Positions 7,989-17,640 of a stretch of DNA of 64,000 nt are shown here, piece after piece; the stretch's first letter is position 1, and every line of letters begins with the position of its first letter. The notes under the pieces were generated by a model. The model worked only from the letters and a program-made list of their open reading frames with translations, made no database searches and was not told the DNA's origin. The position numbers and the translations under genes were made by a program. This DNA is from Sulfurimonas sp. (GTDB lineage Bacteria; Campylobacterota; Campylobacteria; Campylobacterales; Sulfurimonadaceae), in assembly GCF_019429335.1 (NCBI RefSeq), contig NZ_JAHYJB010000006.1, positions 1 through 64,000 on the forward strand, in the 5' to 3' direction.

Positions 7989-8891
7989 ATGACTAAAGCC
8001 GATGTTACTAAAAAAACCCATGCGGGTTTTGTCTCTCTAATAGGTCGTCCAAACGCTGGAAAGAGTACTCTTATGAACTCTCTTTTAGGCGAAAACATCG
8101 CGATGGTTAGCCAAAAAGCCAATGCAACTAGAAAAAGATCAAATGCGATTGTTATGCATGAAAACACACAAATTATCTTTGTTGACACTCCAGGATTACA
8201 TGAGAGAGAAAAAGTTTTAAATCAGTTTATGCTTGATGAAGCCCTAAAGGCTATGGGTGACTGCGATTTGATTGTTTATCTGGCTCCCGTAACAGACAGT
8301 GTTGAGTATTATGAAAAATTTTTAAAACTAAACAACTCTAAAATTAAACATATAATAGTATTAAGCAAAATAGATCAGATTACTCAAGAAAAGCTCTTCA
8401 AAAAGATAGCTCAATATAGTCAATTTGCAGATTATTTCGAAGCACTTATTCCTATGGCTGTACCTAAGAAAGTCGGCCATAAAGACTTGCTTGAGACTAT
8501 TTCAAAACTACTGCCTGAGTCACCGTTTCTTTTTGACCCAGAGGATTTGACAAGCGAGCTTGTTCGCGACATATATGCAGGATTTATCAGAGAGGGTATA
8601 TTTCAAAATGTAAGTGATGAAATTCCGTACGAATCTGATGTTTTAATAGACAAAATAGATGAAGAGAAGAATATAGACAGAATTATTGCCACCATTATTG
8701 TTGAAAAAGAGTCCCAAAAAGGGATTATTATCGGCAAAGGCGGAGAAGGCATAAAGAGAATCGGAAAATATTCAAGAGAGAAGATAGAGATGCTTAGCGG
8801 GAAAAAAGTTTATCTTGATTTACAAGTCGTTGTAAAAAAGGGATGGACAAAAGATAAATCATATTTACAAGAGATAGGTTACACGTCATGA
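7989..8891 (+). CDS. era: GTPase Era
   Basis: 300-aa GTPase that binds the 3' end of 16S rRNA during 30S assembly. G1 is GRPNAGKST near residue 18, G3 DTPG near 63 and G4 SKID near 124. A C-terminal KH domain contains GIIIGKGGEGIKRIG. It starts 8 nt after hslU and overlaps the next gene by 4 nt. Confidence 0.97.
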   Translation: MTKADVTKKTHAGFVSLIGRPNAGKSTLMNSLLGENIAMVSQKANATRKRSNAIVMHENTQIIFVDTPGLHEREKVLNQFMLDEALKAMGDCDLIVYLAPVTDSVEYYEKFLKLNNSKIKHIIVLSKIDQITQEKLFKKIAQYSQFADYFEALIPMAVPKKVGHKDLLETISKLLPESPFLFDPEDLTSELVRDIYAGFIREGIFQNVSDEIPYESDVLIDKIDEEKNIDRIIATIIVEKESQKGIIIGKGGEGIKRIGKYSREKIEMLSGKKVYLDLQVVVKKGWTKDKSYLQEIGYTS

Positions 8892-9853
8892 GATTACTAC
8901 TACTTATTTTTATAAGCTTAAATTTGTTTGCCGGCGATATATTGACCAGCTATAGAGTTAATGGTACTGTAGATATTGAGAAACAGCTCGATATGGAACT
9001 CTCCAAAGAGGAGTATTGGAAAAAGTATTTGGCTGACAAAGATACAAAATTTGGTTATATAGAATCTTACAGCAATGTTTTGACATGTGACAAATCGAAG
9101 TCTGCTCTGGATTTCTACTCAGTTGATCAAAATAAAAGTTTTAAATTCAAAAAAACATATAGCGCTTTTACAGGTAAGTTAAAAGGCGATAAAATAAAAG
9201 AGGGTGATTTAAGAACTCCGATTGGAATATATCAAATTGTTAAAAAACTCTCGAAAGAGACAAAGCTGGATCCATTTTACGGTCCTTTGGCTTTTGTTAC
9301 TTCATACCCTAACGTATATGATACCTACAGAGGAAAAAATGGCTCAGGAATATGGATTCATGGTCTCCCTGCAGAGGACAGAGATGAGTTTACCAGAGGC
9401 TGCATTGCAATTAGCAACTCAAGTATTGAATGTTTAGACAACGATATCGATATCTCTAAAACTCTTCTTATAATTAATGATTCAAGTATCAAGACGGACA
9501 TATCTAAAGAGATTCTAACATCCGTACTTGCCCAGTTGTACGCTTGGAGATACGCTTGGATCTATGATGACATAGATAGTTATTTAGGCTTCTACTCGCC
9601 TAATTTTGTTAGATTTGACGGAATGGATATTAAAAAGTTCACAAGCTACAAAAGTAGGATTTTTAAAAAAGCAGAGAAAAAGAGCATTATCTTTAATGAC
9701 ATAAATATACTGCCTTATCCAAACAGCGCTAACATTTACCAAATAACATTTAAAGAGTATTATAAATCAGACAGTTTTCAATTCAGTGGCGAAAAAACAT
9801 TACTTGTAGAGTTTGATAAAAACAGAAAAATTCGCATACTTACTGAAAAGTAA
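8888..9853 (+). CDS. csd6: Csd6/Pgp2-type L,D-peptidase acting on peptidoglycan (YkuD fold)
   Basis: 321 aa with a signal peptide (about 1-16). The central YkuD domain carries the catalytic signature HGLPAEDRDEF...RGCIAIS (His near 154, Cys near 172). The C-terminal part (about 210-320) looks like an NTF2-like domain, as in H. pylori Csd6 and C. jejuni Pgp2. Those enzymes trim tetrapeptides to tripeptides (L,D-carboxypeptidase) and are needed for helical shape. The next gene encodes the partner DL-carboxypeptidase. Ordinary L,D-transpeptidase activity cannot be excluded, but the NTF2-like extension and neighbour favour the shape enzyme. Confidence 0.85.
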   Translation: MRLLLLIFISLNLFAGDILTSYRVNGTVDIEKQLDMELSKEEYWKKYLADKDTKFGYIESYSNVLTCDKSKSALDFYSVDQNKSFKFKKTYSAFTGKLKGDKIKEGDLRTPIGIYQIVKKLSKETKLDPFYGPLAFVTSYPNVYDTYRGKNGSGIWIHGLPAEDRDEFTRGCIAISNSSIECLDNDIDISKTLLIINDSSIKTDISKEILTSVLAQLYAWRYAWIYDDIDSYLGFYSPNFVRFDGMDIKKFTSYKSRIFKKAEKKSIIFNDINILPYPNSANIYQITFKEYYKSDSFQFSGEKTLLVEFDKNRKIRILTEK

Positions 9854-9866
9854 AAAGAAGCACTAG

Positions 9867-11180
9867 ATGAAATATGTTTTTGCAAAACTCCTTTTTATAT
9901 TATTTCTAGCGCCTCTTTTTTTACATGCAGATGTTCAGCTTATTAAAAAAGAGAACAATGATTCGAATGTTACCCTGCTTGTAATAGGGGGCATACACGG
10001 CGATGAGCCTGGTGGATATTTTTCAGCATCAATTTTAGCAACTCACTATAAAATAGACTCAAAAAACCTCTGGATAGTCCCAAACCTAAATCAAGAAAGC
10101 ATTCAAAAAGATAGCAGAGGTATCAACGGAGATATGAATAGAAAATTTGCCATTGTAAAGAATGGTGATAGAGACAAAAAAACCGTTGATGAGATAAAAA
10201 ATATTATTACTCAAGAAAACGTCTCATTAGTTTTAAATCTGCATGACGGCAACGGGTTTTACAGAAAGACAGACAAGGGAAATATTTTTAATCCAAATGC
10301 CTGGGGACAGACATGCGTAATTGATCAATGCGAGCTAAACATAAATCAGCCATTTGGGAATTTAAATACAATCGCTCTTGAGATTAAAGATAGAATAAAC
10401 AGAAGGCTTATCGAAGAGCATCATACTTTTGACGTAAAAAATACAAACACAAAGTTTTATGATGAAGCTATGCAGCTATCTCTTACATACTTTGCCGTCA
10501 CACACAATAAACCTGCTTTTGCAATAGAGAGCAGCAAGAACCTCCCTTCATTGTCACAAAAAGTTTTTTATCATCTTCTTTCAATAGAAGAGTTTATGAA
10601 TATCATGGGTATCTCCTTTAAAAGAGAGTTTGAGCTAAACGAGCTTGAAATAGATAAAATTTTAAAAAATTACGGAAATTTAACTATAAACAACAATATT
10701 TCTATTAATTTAAATGATATAAAAAAATCTTTAAGCTTTATTCCGATAAAATCAGAGAGTAACGTGTTTAAGTTCTCCAGCCCGCTAGGTAGTGTTGCTA
10801 GGGAGGGTAGAAGTTTTGTTGTTTACATAGGCAATCAAAAAGTCGCAACTCTTAATCCGCAATATTTCAAAATGGGTGAGTCTTGCTCGGAAGAGTTTGA
10901 AGCAGTTGTTGATGGAAAAAAAGTTTCATTGAATAGAGCTTCAGATTTTTTTGTAAATGACGATTTCAGTATCGTCAAAAAAGATAGTTATCGTGTAAAT
11001 ATTATTGGTTACAGAGCGGTGGGTCGTCTTGATGAAAGTGATATCAACGTTAAACTTCAAGATTTTGACAAAAAATTCTCTATTGACGTAAACGAAAAGG
11101 TTTACAGGGTAGAGTTTTATAAAAATAATGAATTTTGTTCTATGTCCAAAGTTCATTTTAGACAGGATAATGCAAAATGA
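9867..11180 (+). CDS. csd4: Csd4/Pgp1-type peptidoglycan D,L-carboxypeptidase (M14-like)
   Basis: 437 aa, matching H. pylori Csd4 and C. jejuni Pgp1 in length. A signal peptide (about 1-21) is followed by an M14-type zinc site GGIHGDEPGG (His and Glu ligands) and a second ligand region LNLHDGNGF near residue 125. Further conserved blocks are NGDMNRKF and AIESSKNL, the latter containing the catalytic Glu. Two beta-rich domains follow. The family cleaves the tripeptide of muropeptides to dipeptide and controls cell curvature. The first ligand is His as in C. jejuni, rather than the Gln known from H. pylori Csd4. It ends overlapping the pilus operon start by 4 nt. Confidence 0.85.
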   Translation: MKYVFAKLLFILFLAPLFLHADVQLIKKENNDSNVTLLVIGGIHGDEPGGYFSASILATHYKIDSKNLWIVPNLNQESIQKDSRGINGDMNRKFAIVKNGDRDKKTVDEIKNIITQENVSLVLNLHDGNGFYRKTDKGNIFNPNAWGQTCVIDQCELNINQPFGNLNTIALEIKDRINRRLIEEHHTFDVKNTNTKFYDEAMQLSLTYFAVTHNKPAFAIESSKNLPSLSQKVFYHLLSIEEFMNIMGISFKREFELNELEIDKILKNYGNLTINNNISINLNDIKKSLSFIPIKSESNVFKFSSPLGSVAREGRSFVVYIGNQKVATLNPQYFKMGESCSEEFEAVVDGKKVSLNRASDFFVNDDFSIVKKDSYRVNIIGYRAVGRLDESDINVKLQDFDKKFSIDVNEKVYRVEFYKNNEFCSMSKVHFRQDNAK

Positions 11181-12730
11181 GTAAAAAAGAACAGCACTCT
11201 TTCTCTAGTGTACTTTCTATCAATCCATACAAAGGCGGATATTTCAGCGCAGTTGCCAGCTCCCTAAAGATTGTTGCGACTCCTATTTATAGCAAAGAGC
11301 AGTATGTAATCTCTTACCTTAATACAAAAAGTTTTATTAATAGCAATATTTCTGTTAGTAAAAATATTCCCCAAGATGATTTATACGATGCAATTTACAA
11401 TAAAGCGTATGATGAGCTTGGACTCGACCAAGCGATTATGTACCAGATTGAGTATATAGAAACTTTTGGCAACCTAGAAGAAGGCAACAGAAGCTTTCAT
11501 GTATTTATTATTGATCCATTGGCAGTCAACGACATATTTAGAAATGCCGTTGAAAAAGTTAAATATATAGACTATATTATTCCTGCGCCTCTTCTGCTAA
11601 AGTCACTCTACTCCAGAGAGATTATACAAGACAGCGGTGTGCACTGTTTCATATATTTTCAGGAGAACGATACGGCTATTACTATATATAGTGAAAAAGA
11701 GTTCCTATATACAAAGTCAATAAACTATTCTTTCTTGCAGATGCATGAGAGATTTTGTGAGATACATGGAGAGATGGTTGAGTATGACGATTTTATCAAT
11801 TTCTTGTCACGTGAAAATCTTAAAAATACTAACAATAGCTACAAAACCTCTGTTATCAAGCTTTATAAAGAGATATTTTCAAATATAAACGATATATTAA
11901 CTTACGTAAAAAGAGCATTGGACATTGACAAGATTGACTCAGTATACATAGATACAGAGCTCTCCACTCTCACTAAAATAGATGAGATGGCAGAGGTAGA
12001 GCTTGGCATAAGAAGTAGCAGTTATAACTTTAACTATGGACTTCTCAGTGAAGAGAGTCATATTGACCATCTTCACTCTCTTATGTATATCTACACTACT
12101 CTTCCTGAAAAAGAGAGATATGAGTGTAACTTCACCACATATCACCGCCCTCCAAAATTCACACAAAGAGATAGCGGACGTGCTATCTTATTGGCTGTTG
12201 CCGCATTGCTGCTTGCTTTCTTGTATCCAGCAACATATTGGACACTGACATATGCTCAATCACTGCAATATGAGCTTCTAGTAGATGAATACAAAACTGT
12301 TCACAATATTAAAGTTACAAGAGAAGCAACTATAAAAAATAAAGAAGCAGAAAAAGACAAAGTCTCAAAACTGCTAGCCCATGAACAGCAAGAGTATGTT
12401 GAGAAGAAAAACACGCTTGTAAAAATTCATGAGGTTAAAGTCAATTATCCGATGAAAGCAAATCTGATACAGGTGCTGACTAAGGATTTAAACAGACATG
12501 ATGTGAGATTAGAGGTCGCTATTTACGCTGAAACTGAAAAAAGCGATAAAGTTGAGGCTTCTAAAGGGTTCAAGCTTGGTCTTGTTGCATCTAATGATAA
12601 AAAGATTACTGATTTAGTCAAATATCTAACTAAAACCTATGAAGGAAAGTTTCACTTCTCTATTAATGAGATATCATATAAAGTTGAAGAGAAATTATAC
12701 TTTGGTGAATTGAGGGTGAATCTATTATGA
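11177..12730 (+). CDS. PilM-PilN-like fusion protein of a type IV pilus/competence system
   Basis: 517 aa. Residues about 1-325 have the look of an actin-like PilM/MshI domain. A single membrane helix (AILLAVAALLLAFLYP) lies near 340-360, followed by a coiled coil (about 375-415) and a PilN-like ferredoxin-type periplasmic domain. In most systems PilM and PilN are separate cytoplasmic and membrane proteins forming the assembly platform with PilO and PilP; here one chain covers both. It begins the operon (4-nt overlap with csd4) and overlaps the PilO-like gene by 4 nt. Assignment rests on architecture and context, as primary sequence similarity is weak. Confidence 0.7.
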   Translation: MSKKEQHSFSSVLSINPYKGGYFSAVASSLKIVATPIYSKEQYVISYLNTKSFINSNISVSKNIPQDDLYDAIYNKAYDELGLDQAIMYQIEYIETFGNLEEGNRSFHVFIIDPLAVNDIFRNAVEKVKYIDYIIPAPLLLKSLYSREIIQDSGVHCFIYFQENDTAITIYSEKEFLYTKSINYSFLQMHERFCEIHGEMVEYDDFINFLSRENLKNTNNSYKTSVIKLYKEIFSNINDILTYVKRALDIDKIDSVYIDTELSTLTKIDEMAEVELGIRSSSYNFNYGLLSEESHIDHLHSLMYIYTTLPEKERYECNFTTYHRPPKFTQRDSGRAILLAVAALLLAFLYPATYWTLTYAQSLQYELLVDEYKTVHNIKVTREATIKNKEAEKDKVSKLLAHEQQEYVEKKNTLVKIHEVKVNYPMKANLIQVLTKDLNRHDVRLEVAIYAETEKSDKVEASKGFKLGLVASNDKKITDLVKYLTKTYEGKFHFSINEISYKVEEKLYFGELRVNLL

Positions 12731-13368
12731 ATTTCAAATTAATGATTGAAGATACCTTACAAAAAATTGACAATTTTTTTAAGGAAAAATCTCAAAAAGA
12801 TGTCTATATAATTTACATAATGATTGTTGCCGTGTTAGGCGCATTAGCTTATCCATTTTATGAACCATCTGAAAACGAGTTTAATACGGTAAAAGAGAAA
12901 GTAACTCAAATTACGGCTAAAATTGATGCTGATAAAATCTACCTAAAAATAAATACCGAAGCTACTATAGCCAAACTTGAGCAAGCTATAAAAGCTTTAG
13001 AGGGTGAGTTGGTTGCTCAGGAAGAGACCAATAAATATATTAAAGAGAAGATTGAGACGATATCGTCTTTAATATATGATGAAATTGCATGGGGTAAATA
13101 TCTTAACTCAATATCTATACGTGCTAAAGAGCATAATATAAAGATTATTAACTTTACAAATACATATTCGCTAAATAATGACTCATCATTTGGTCATGTC
13201 TTGGATATCGCACTTGATGTCAAGGGTAGTTATTTGGGCACAATCAAATTTATCAACTCTTTAGAGCAAAGCGATCTTGTTGTTGATGTCAACAACATAG
13301 ATATCAAAGCGCAAGATACTTTAAATACAAAACTTGCTATTTCAGTTTGGGGGATTACTTACAAATGA
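12727..13368 (+). CDS. PilO-like inner-membrane alignment protein
   Basis: 213 aa with one N-terminal membrane helix (about 25-43, IIYIMIVAVLGALAYPFY). A long coiled coil (about 50-115) and a small periplasmic alpha/beta domain follow (SISIRAKEHNIKIINF, then GSYLGTIKFINSLEQSD, the usual PilO pattern). PilO and PilN partners link the cytoplasmic ring to the secretin through PilP. ATGA-type overlaps on both sides indicate tight co-translation. Confidence 0.75.
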   Translation: MNFKLMIEDTLQKIDNFFKEKSQKDVYIIYIMIVAVLGALAYPFYEPSENEFNTVKEKVTQITAKIDADKIYLKINTEATIAKLEQAIKALEGELVAQEETNKYIKEKIETISSLIYDEIAWGKYLNSISIRAKEHNIKIINFTNTYSLNNDSSFGHVLDIALDVKGSYLGTIKFINSLEQSDLVVDVNNIDIKAQDTLNTKLAISVWGITYK

Positions 13369-13829
13369 AAACAATATCAATAGGACTGTTCGCAGTTATT
13401 TTAAGTACTTCTCTTTTCGCTGGTGAGCTTGAGTGGGTAGATGAGCAGATAGAGGCGATAAAACCGCCAAGGAAAGGATATTCTATTTCAGGAATCAATG
13501 ATCCCTTTGTTTTCTTAGAGAAAAATAAACCTAAATCCAAAGACAAAGGCGCTTCTTCTTCAGCGCCTCGCGCAAAAGTTGCAACAGCAAAGTCTGCTTC
13601 TGGCGTGAAAAAAGATGAAGGTGTGAAAAAAAGCGGCAGCTTTGAGTTAAGTACGATTATCAACTCATCGGCTTTAATTAACGGAAGCTGGTACAAAAAG
13701 AGTGACGTTATAAACAGCTACACTATCTCTGATATTAGCAAAAATAGCGTAACCCTGAAAAAAGGTGATAAGTTACTTATCTTATCAACTGTTACCAAAA
13801 AACAAACTCTAAAATTCAAAAATAAGTAG
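13365..13829 (+). CDS. PilP-like periplasmic protein
   Basis: About 154 aa from ATG at 13365, which overlaps the preceding stop as ATGA and directly begins a signal peptide (MKTISIGLFAVILSTSLFAG). An in-frame TTG at 13347 would spoil the signal peptide. A Ser/Ala/Lys-rich linker (about 55-90) leads to a C-terminal beta domain (VINSYTISDISKNSVTLKKGDK), the inner-membrane complex/secretin connector fold seen in PilP and GspC. C. jejuni has a comparable small competence protein before the secretin gene. Confidence 0.7.
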   Translation: MKTISIGLFAVILSTSLFAGELEWVDEQIEAIKPPRKGYSISGINDPFVFLEKNKPKSKDKGASSSAPRAKVATAKSASGVKKDEGVKKSGSFELSTIINSSALINGSWYKKSDVINSYTISDISKNSVTLKKGDKLLILSTVTKKQTLKFKNK

Positions 13830-13838
13830 GGCAGATTT

Positions 13839-15431
13839 ATGAAACTTATAAAAACAACAATGTGTACAACGCTTTTAACACTTCTTTTATCAAGCAGTGC
13901 TTTGGCTGACTGTTCTTATGAACTTTTTAGTATTAGTTCTACTAAAGAGACCAAAATAATAGATTTCATAGAGCAACTTAGTGATGAGTGTGAATTTAGT
14001 ATTATAGTTACCGATCCAAATGCGCAGAAATTTTTGGAGAGCAACTTAAACAAGACCAATCTAAACAACCTGACGATAGATGAGGTTTTTAATATTATAT
14101 TAAAAGAGAACAATCTTACATATACTCTTGAAAACAATATATTAAAAATTGCATACCTTCAGACAAAGATGTTTAATATTGACTACATTCTTTCTCAAAG
14201 AAAGAGCGAATCCAAAACAAACATTACGCTATCATCAGAAGGTGCTGGCACATCCTCTCAAACAGGAGCAACTGTTGCCACAAATGAAGAAGTTGGTGGC
14301 GGTTCTGCAGGCAAATCAGGCATGAATGTAAATAGCTCTGACGAAGTGCAGTTTTGGCATCAGCTGGATTTAGAGCTGCAAGAAATTCTAAATAGACCGC
14401 AAGATGTTTACGTAGCTCAAGCTCCTATAATAAATAAAAATGCAGGAATTATTACAGTTACTTCAACAGTCAAGCAGATGGAGAGACTAGAAGAGTATCT
14501 TAAAAAATTACAAGACAAAGTTCAACTCCAAGTTCTAATCGATGTTCAGTTGTTGTCCGTCACACTAAGCAAAGGTAAAACTACCGGAGTTGACTGGGCT
14601 CAGCTCTATAAACTTCAGGATATTGATTTAGCATTTGACTATATAAGTAAAAACAATGTAATTAAACTAACTAATGAGGGCGGTATTTTAGGAACCACGT
14701 CATTTGACACAATGGGACCACAGGCCGTTAATAATGCTCATGCGTTCCAGTTGTCTGCAAAGGGAAGCCTAAATGAGGTAATAAAATTTCTTAAAACCCA
14801 AGGTGATGTTACTTCAATCTCCAACCCTAAAGTTTTAACACTCAATAATCAAGCTGCTCTTATAACGGCTGGTACTGAGTATTTTTATAAAATTATAAGT
14901 ACAGAGACTCTGTCTGGCACAACAAGTGGCACACAGAGCACTAGTGAAGACCTTCAGTCAGTATTTGCAGGGGTTCTATTGGACATTACTCCTGAGATTT
15001 CAGATGACGATATGATAACGCTAAAAATAAATCCATCTCTTTCTGAGACTGCAACTGATATGTCTCTTGTTGAACCAGGAGACAGAACGATGCCGCCGGA
15101 CCTTCGCCGTCGCCAACTCTCATCAGTTGTAACAGTAAAAGATGGCAATCGTATCATACTAGGCGGTTTAATTAATACAAGCAACTCTATTAATGTAAAT
15201 AAAGTTCCTATACTAGGTGACATTCCTATACTAAACTATCTATTTAAGTATGAAGATAAATTAAAAATAACACAGGAACTTGTTATTGTTATTGAGCCGC
15301 GCATTGTCAGAAAAGGCAAAAGCGATCTCTCTCTTTCGGATTTAGGCTATCAGGGTCTCTCTGAAAAAGTTTTACTAGGCTCTAAAGATGCAATTGATGC
15401 TACTGTAGATTTATCAAAAGAGGAAAATTGA
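13839..15431 (+). CDS. mshL: MshL/CtsD-type secretin
   Basis: 530 aa with a signal peptide (about 1-23), an N-terminal STN-like domain (about 28-110), a Gly/Ser/Thr linker (about 128-165) and N1-type repeats. The C-terminal secretin domain has VFAGVLLDITPEI, SSVVTVKDGNRIILGGL and VPILGDIPILNYLFK. It forms the outer-membrane pore for a pilus, pseudopilus or DNA uptake machine. Gene order matches the competence cluster of C. jejuni (secretin, ExeA-like ATPase, small proteins, GspE, GspF). The last codons overlap the next gene (TTGA). Confidence 0.9.
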   Translation: MKLIKTTMCTTLLTLLLSSSALADCSYELFSISSTKETKIIDFIEQLSDECEFSIIVTDPNAQKFLESNLNKTNLNNLTIDEVFNIILKENNLTYTLENNILKIAYLQTKMFNIDYILSQRKSESKTNITLSSEGAGTSSQTGATVATNEEVGGGSAGKSGMNVNSSDEVQFWHQLDLELQEILNRPQDVYVAQAPIINKNAGIITVTSTVKQMERLEEYLKKLQDKVQLQVLIDVQLLSVTLSKGKTTGVDWAQLYKLQDIDLAFDYISKNNVIKLTNEGGILGTTSFDTMGPQAVNNAHAFQLSAKGSLNEVIKFLKTQGDVTSISNPKVLTLNNQAALITAGTEYFYKIISTETLSGTTSGTQSTSEDLQSVFAGVLLDITPEISDDDMITLKINPSLSETATDMSLVEPGDRTMPPDLRRRQLSSVVTVKDGNRIILGGLINTSNSINVNKVPILGDIPILNYLFKYEDKLKITQELVIVIEPRIVRKGKSDLSLSDLGYQGLSEKVLLGSKDAIDATVDLSKEEN

Positions 15432-16243
15432 AACCAAGTATCTATGAAAACTCTAGGGATGTTTTTTTAGATACGGTCAATGCTGAAGATTACATCCAGC
15501 TAGAGAGAGTCTCCATCTTTTACCAATCTCTTAGGGATTCCATAGAAAAGCCGCTAAAGATGGTTCTTTTATACGGTAAGCCGGGAACAGGCAAGAGCAT
15601 GCTCCTATCAAAACTTCACCAGAATCTCTCATCATCTCAAAAAGTTTGCCTCTATAAAACACCGATTTTGGACGAGAGCGAATTTTTTAAAACGTTAGCT
15701 CAGGATCTCTATGCAATGACTTATGATGGTGAATTGAATTTTACACAATTTGTAAAAGTTGTTGAAAAAAGAGAGTTAGTCGGAGCAACTGTTCCGCTGA
15801 TACTATTAGACGAAGCTCAACTATACTCAACGCCGATGATGGAAAAAATAAGACTTCTCTCTGATACTAGAAAAGTTAAATTTGTTATAGCGCTTCACAA
15901 AACCGAAAAAGAGGACATTATTGCGAAGGAGCACTTTCAAACAAGAATTTGGGAGAGCATAAAACTTGAAAATGCCTCAACTTCAGAGTTGAAAATCTAT
16001 ATTCAAAAGAAACTTATGAAAGCAAATTCAATAGACACTGCTAGTATGTTTACACAAAAATCTATTGATTTAGTCCATAAATTGACTGATGGAAATTACA
16101 GAGACGTAAACAAACTTGTATACACGCTATTTGATATATATGTATACTATGCAAATAACAATCCAAACAAAATAAATACGAGCGAAATTTCAACCAAGTT
16201 TATAGAGATGGCTGCAATTCACACAGGGTTAATAGATGCTTAA
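15428..16243 (+). CDS. ExeA/MshM-like AAA ATPase
   Basis: 271 aa. Walker A is GKPGTGKSM near residue 50 and Walker B is PLILLDEAQ near 125. The ExeA/MshM family couples ATP to secretin or pilus assembly, and the C. jejuni counterpart by position is CtsP. The TTG start overlaps the secretin stop and is preceded by AGAGGA. There is no C-terminal peptidoglycan-binding domain, unlike ExeA, so it fits the shorter MshM/CtsP form. Confidence 0.85.
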   Translation: MKPSIYENSRDVFLDTVNAEDYIQLERVSIFYQSLRDSIEKPLKMVLLYGKPGTGKSMLLSKLHQNLSSSQKVCLYKTPILDESEFFKTLAQDLYAMTYDGELNFTQFVKVVEKRELVGATVPLILLDEAQLYSTPMMEKIRLLSDTRKVKFVIALHKTEKEDIIAKEHFQTRIWESIKLENASTSELKIYIQKKLMKANSIDTASMFTQKSIDLVHKLTDGNYRDVNKLVYTLFDIYVYYANNNPNKINTSEISTKFIEMAAIHTGLIDA

Positions 16244-17093
16244 TATTAATGATTTAGAACTTAGACACAAAAAATATAAACGAAAGTACTATGCACCGCT
16301 ATTTACCATGATTGTTTCTACGGCAATAATCGCAGCATCTATTACTTGGTTTTTTGTATACAACCAAAAAAATACATTTATAGTTGAAAACAAAATCGTT
16401 AAAGAGCCTATTGTTGCACAAAAAATTGAAACTGAACCTGTTGTTGAAGAAAAAAATGAATCAACGCTAGAATTGGCAACTAAAGAAAAACTACATGTAA
16501 TATCTGAAAACGCTGTAAGAGAAGAAACAGCCGAAGAAAAGCAAGAGAAACTTGTGCTCTCACCATCCTTAGGATTTATGAGCAAATTAGAATCAAAGAG
16601 CCAAATCTATAAAGAGCCAGCCAAGGAGTTAAACAGCACTCCAAAACCAAAAGAGACGCCAGAACAAAAACGAGCAGAAACAGTATCGCCAAAAATAGAA
16701 AATAAACAAATAGCACCTAAAAAAGAGGAAATCGAAGAGATTACAATAAATACAGATAAAAAGAGCTCTATCAATATAGCAAGAAAAGACGAGATAGAAG
16801 ATATCGCGCACGTACTCAAAAGATTTAATGTAAACCACAATCCTGCACTAAGCCTGTTTGTGGCAAAAAAATATTATCAACTAGGTGATTATGAGCAAGC
16901 ATATAACTATGCACTTATTACAAATGATATTAATAACAACATAGAGGATAGTTGGCTTATATTTTCAAAGTCTCTAGTTAAACTAAATAAAAAAGAGCTG
17001 GCCTTGGAGACTCTTAAAAAATATATTTCACACTCGCACTCTTCACAGGCAAGACAGCTTTTAGAGGAGATACAAACAGGAAAATTCAAATGA
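16236..17093 (+). CDS. MshN-like membrane-anchored TPR protein
   Basis: 285 aa. A single membrane helix lies near residues 20-42, followed by a long Lys/Glu/Pro-rich disordered periplasmic linker (about 45-175) and a C-terminal TPR segment (about 190-280: YYQLGDYEQAYNYALITNDI). This architecture and position match MshN. It overlaps both neighbours. The role is probably periplasmic scaffolding; no enzymatic motif is visible. Confidence 0.7.
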   Translation: MLNINDLELRHKKYKRKYYAPLFTMIVSTAIIAASITWFFVYNQKNTFIVENKIVKEPIVAQKIETEPVVEEKNESTLELATKEKLHVISENAVREETAEEKQEKLVLSPSLGFMSKLESKSQIYKEPAKELNSTPKPKETPEQKRAETVSPKIENKQIAPKKEEIEEITINTDKKSSINIARKDEIEDIAHVLKRFNVNHNPALSLFVAKKYYQLGDYEQAYNYALITNDINNNIEDSWLIFSKSLVKLNKKELALETLKKYISHSHSSQARQLLEEIQTGKFK

Positions 17094-17632
17094 AAATATT
17101 ACTATCAATACTAATTTCAATAACTATGTACGCTGACGTAAAACAGGATATGTTTGCGCTTTATCAAGATAAAAAATATGCGGACGTTTGTAATCTTGGT
17201 TTTAAAAACTTTGGAGACCACTCAAGAGATGAGGAGTATGTCTCTTTGTACTCATTTTCCTGCTTAAAAATTGACTATGTTGACCGTTTGGCAGTACCTA
17301 TTGCAACGCTTAAATTTTCAAAAGAGGCACGTGCAAATGCTGCATATTTTTCGACTATTCTTATGCAAAAAAAGCTTCTATATCATGCACTTCTTGATAA
17401 CCATGATATATCTTCATTGAATTTACCAACTACAGATTATGTTCTATCAAAAGTTTTTGACTTATTTACAAAAATAAAAAAAGATGGGCAAAGAGAGTTT
17501 TATATTCTTGAAGATGAAAACGATAAAGAGTTAAAATATAAACTTTATATTTTAAAAGATGGTAAAATAGATAAAATGGTTATTGAAGAGTTCTACAATT
17601 CAATAAGCACTAAAAAACATATCTACTGGTAG
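17090..17632 (+). CDS. secreted protein of unknown function in the pilus/competence operon
   Basis: 180 aa with a short signal peptide (about 1-14, cut before ADVKQ). It is helical, with a TPR-like start (MFALYQDKKYADVCNLGF) and two Cys residues. I do not recognise a family. C. jejuni also has a small unnamed gene between its ExeA-like ATPase and GspE-like ATPase genes, so it may be a conserved system component. Confidence 0.7.
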   Translation: MKILLSILISITMYADVKQDMFALYQDKKYADVCNLGFKNFGDHSRDEEYVSLYSFSCLKIDYVDRLAVPIATLKFSKEARANAAYFSTILMQKKLLYHALLDNHDISSLNLPTTDYVLSKVFDLFTKIKKDGQREFYILEDENDKELKYKLYILKDGKIDKMVIEEFYNSISTKKHIYW

Positions 17633-17640
17633 AGGGCATT

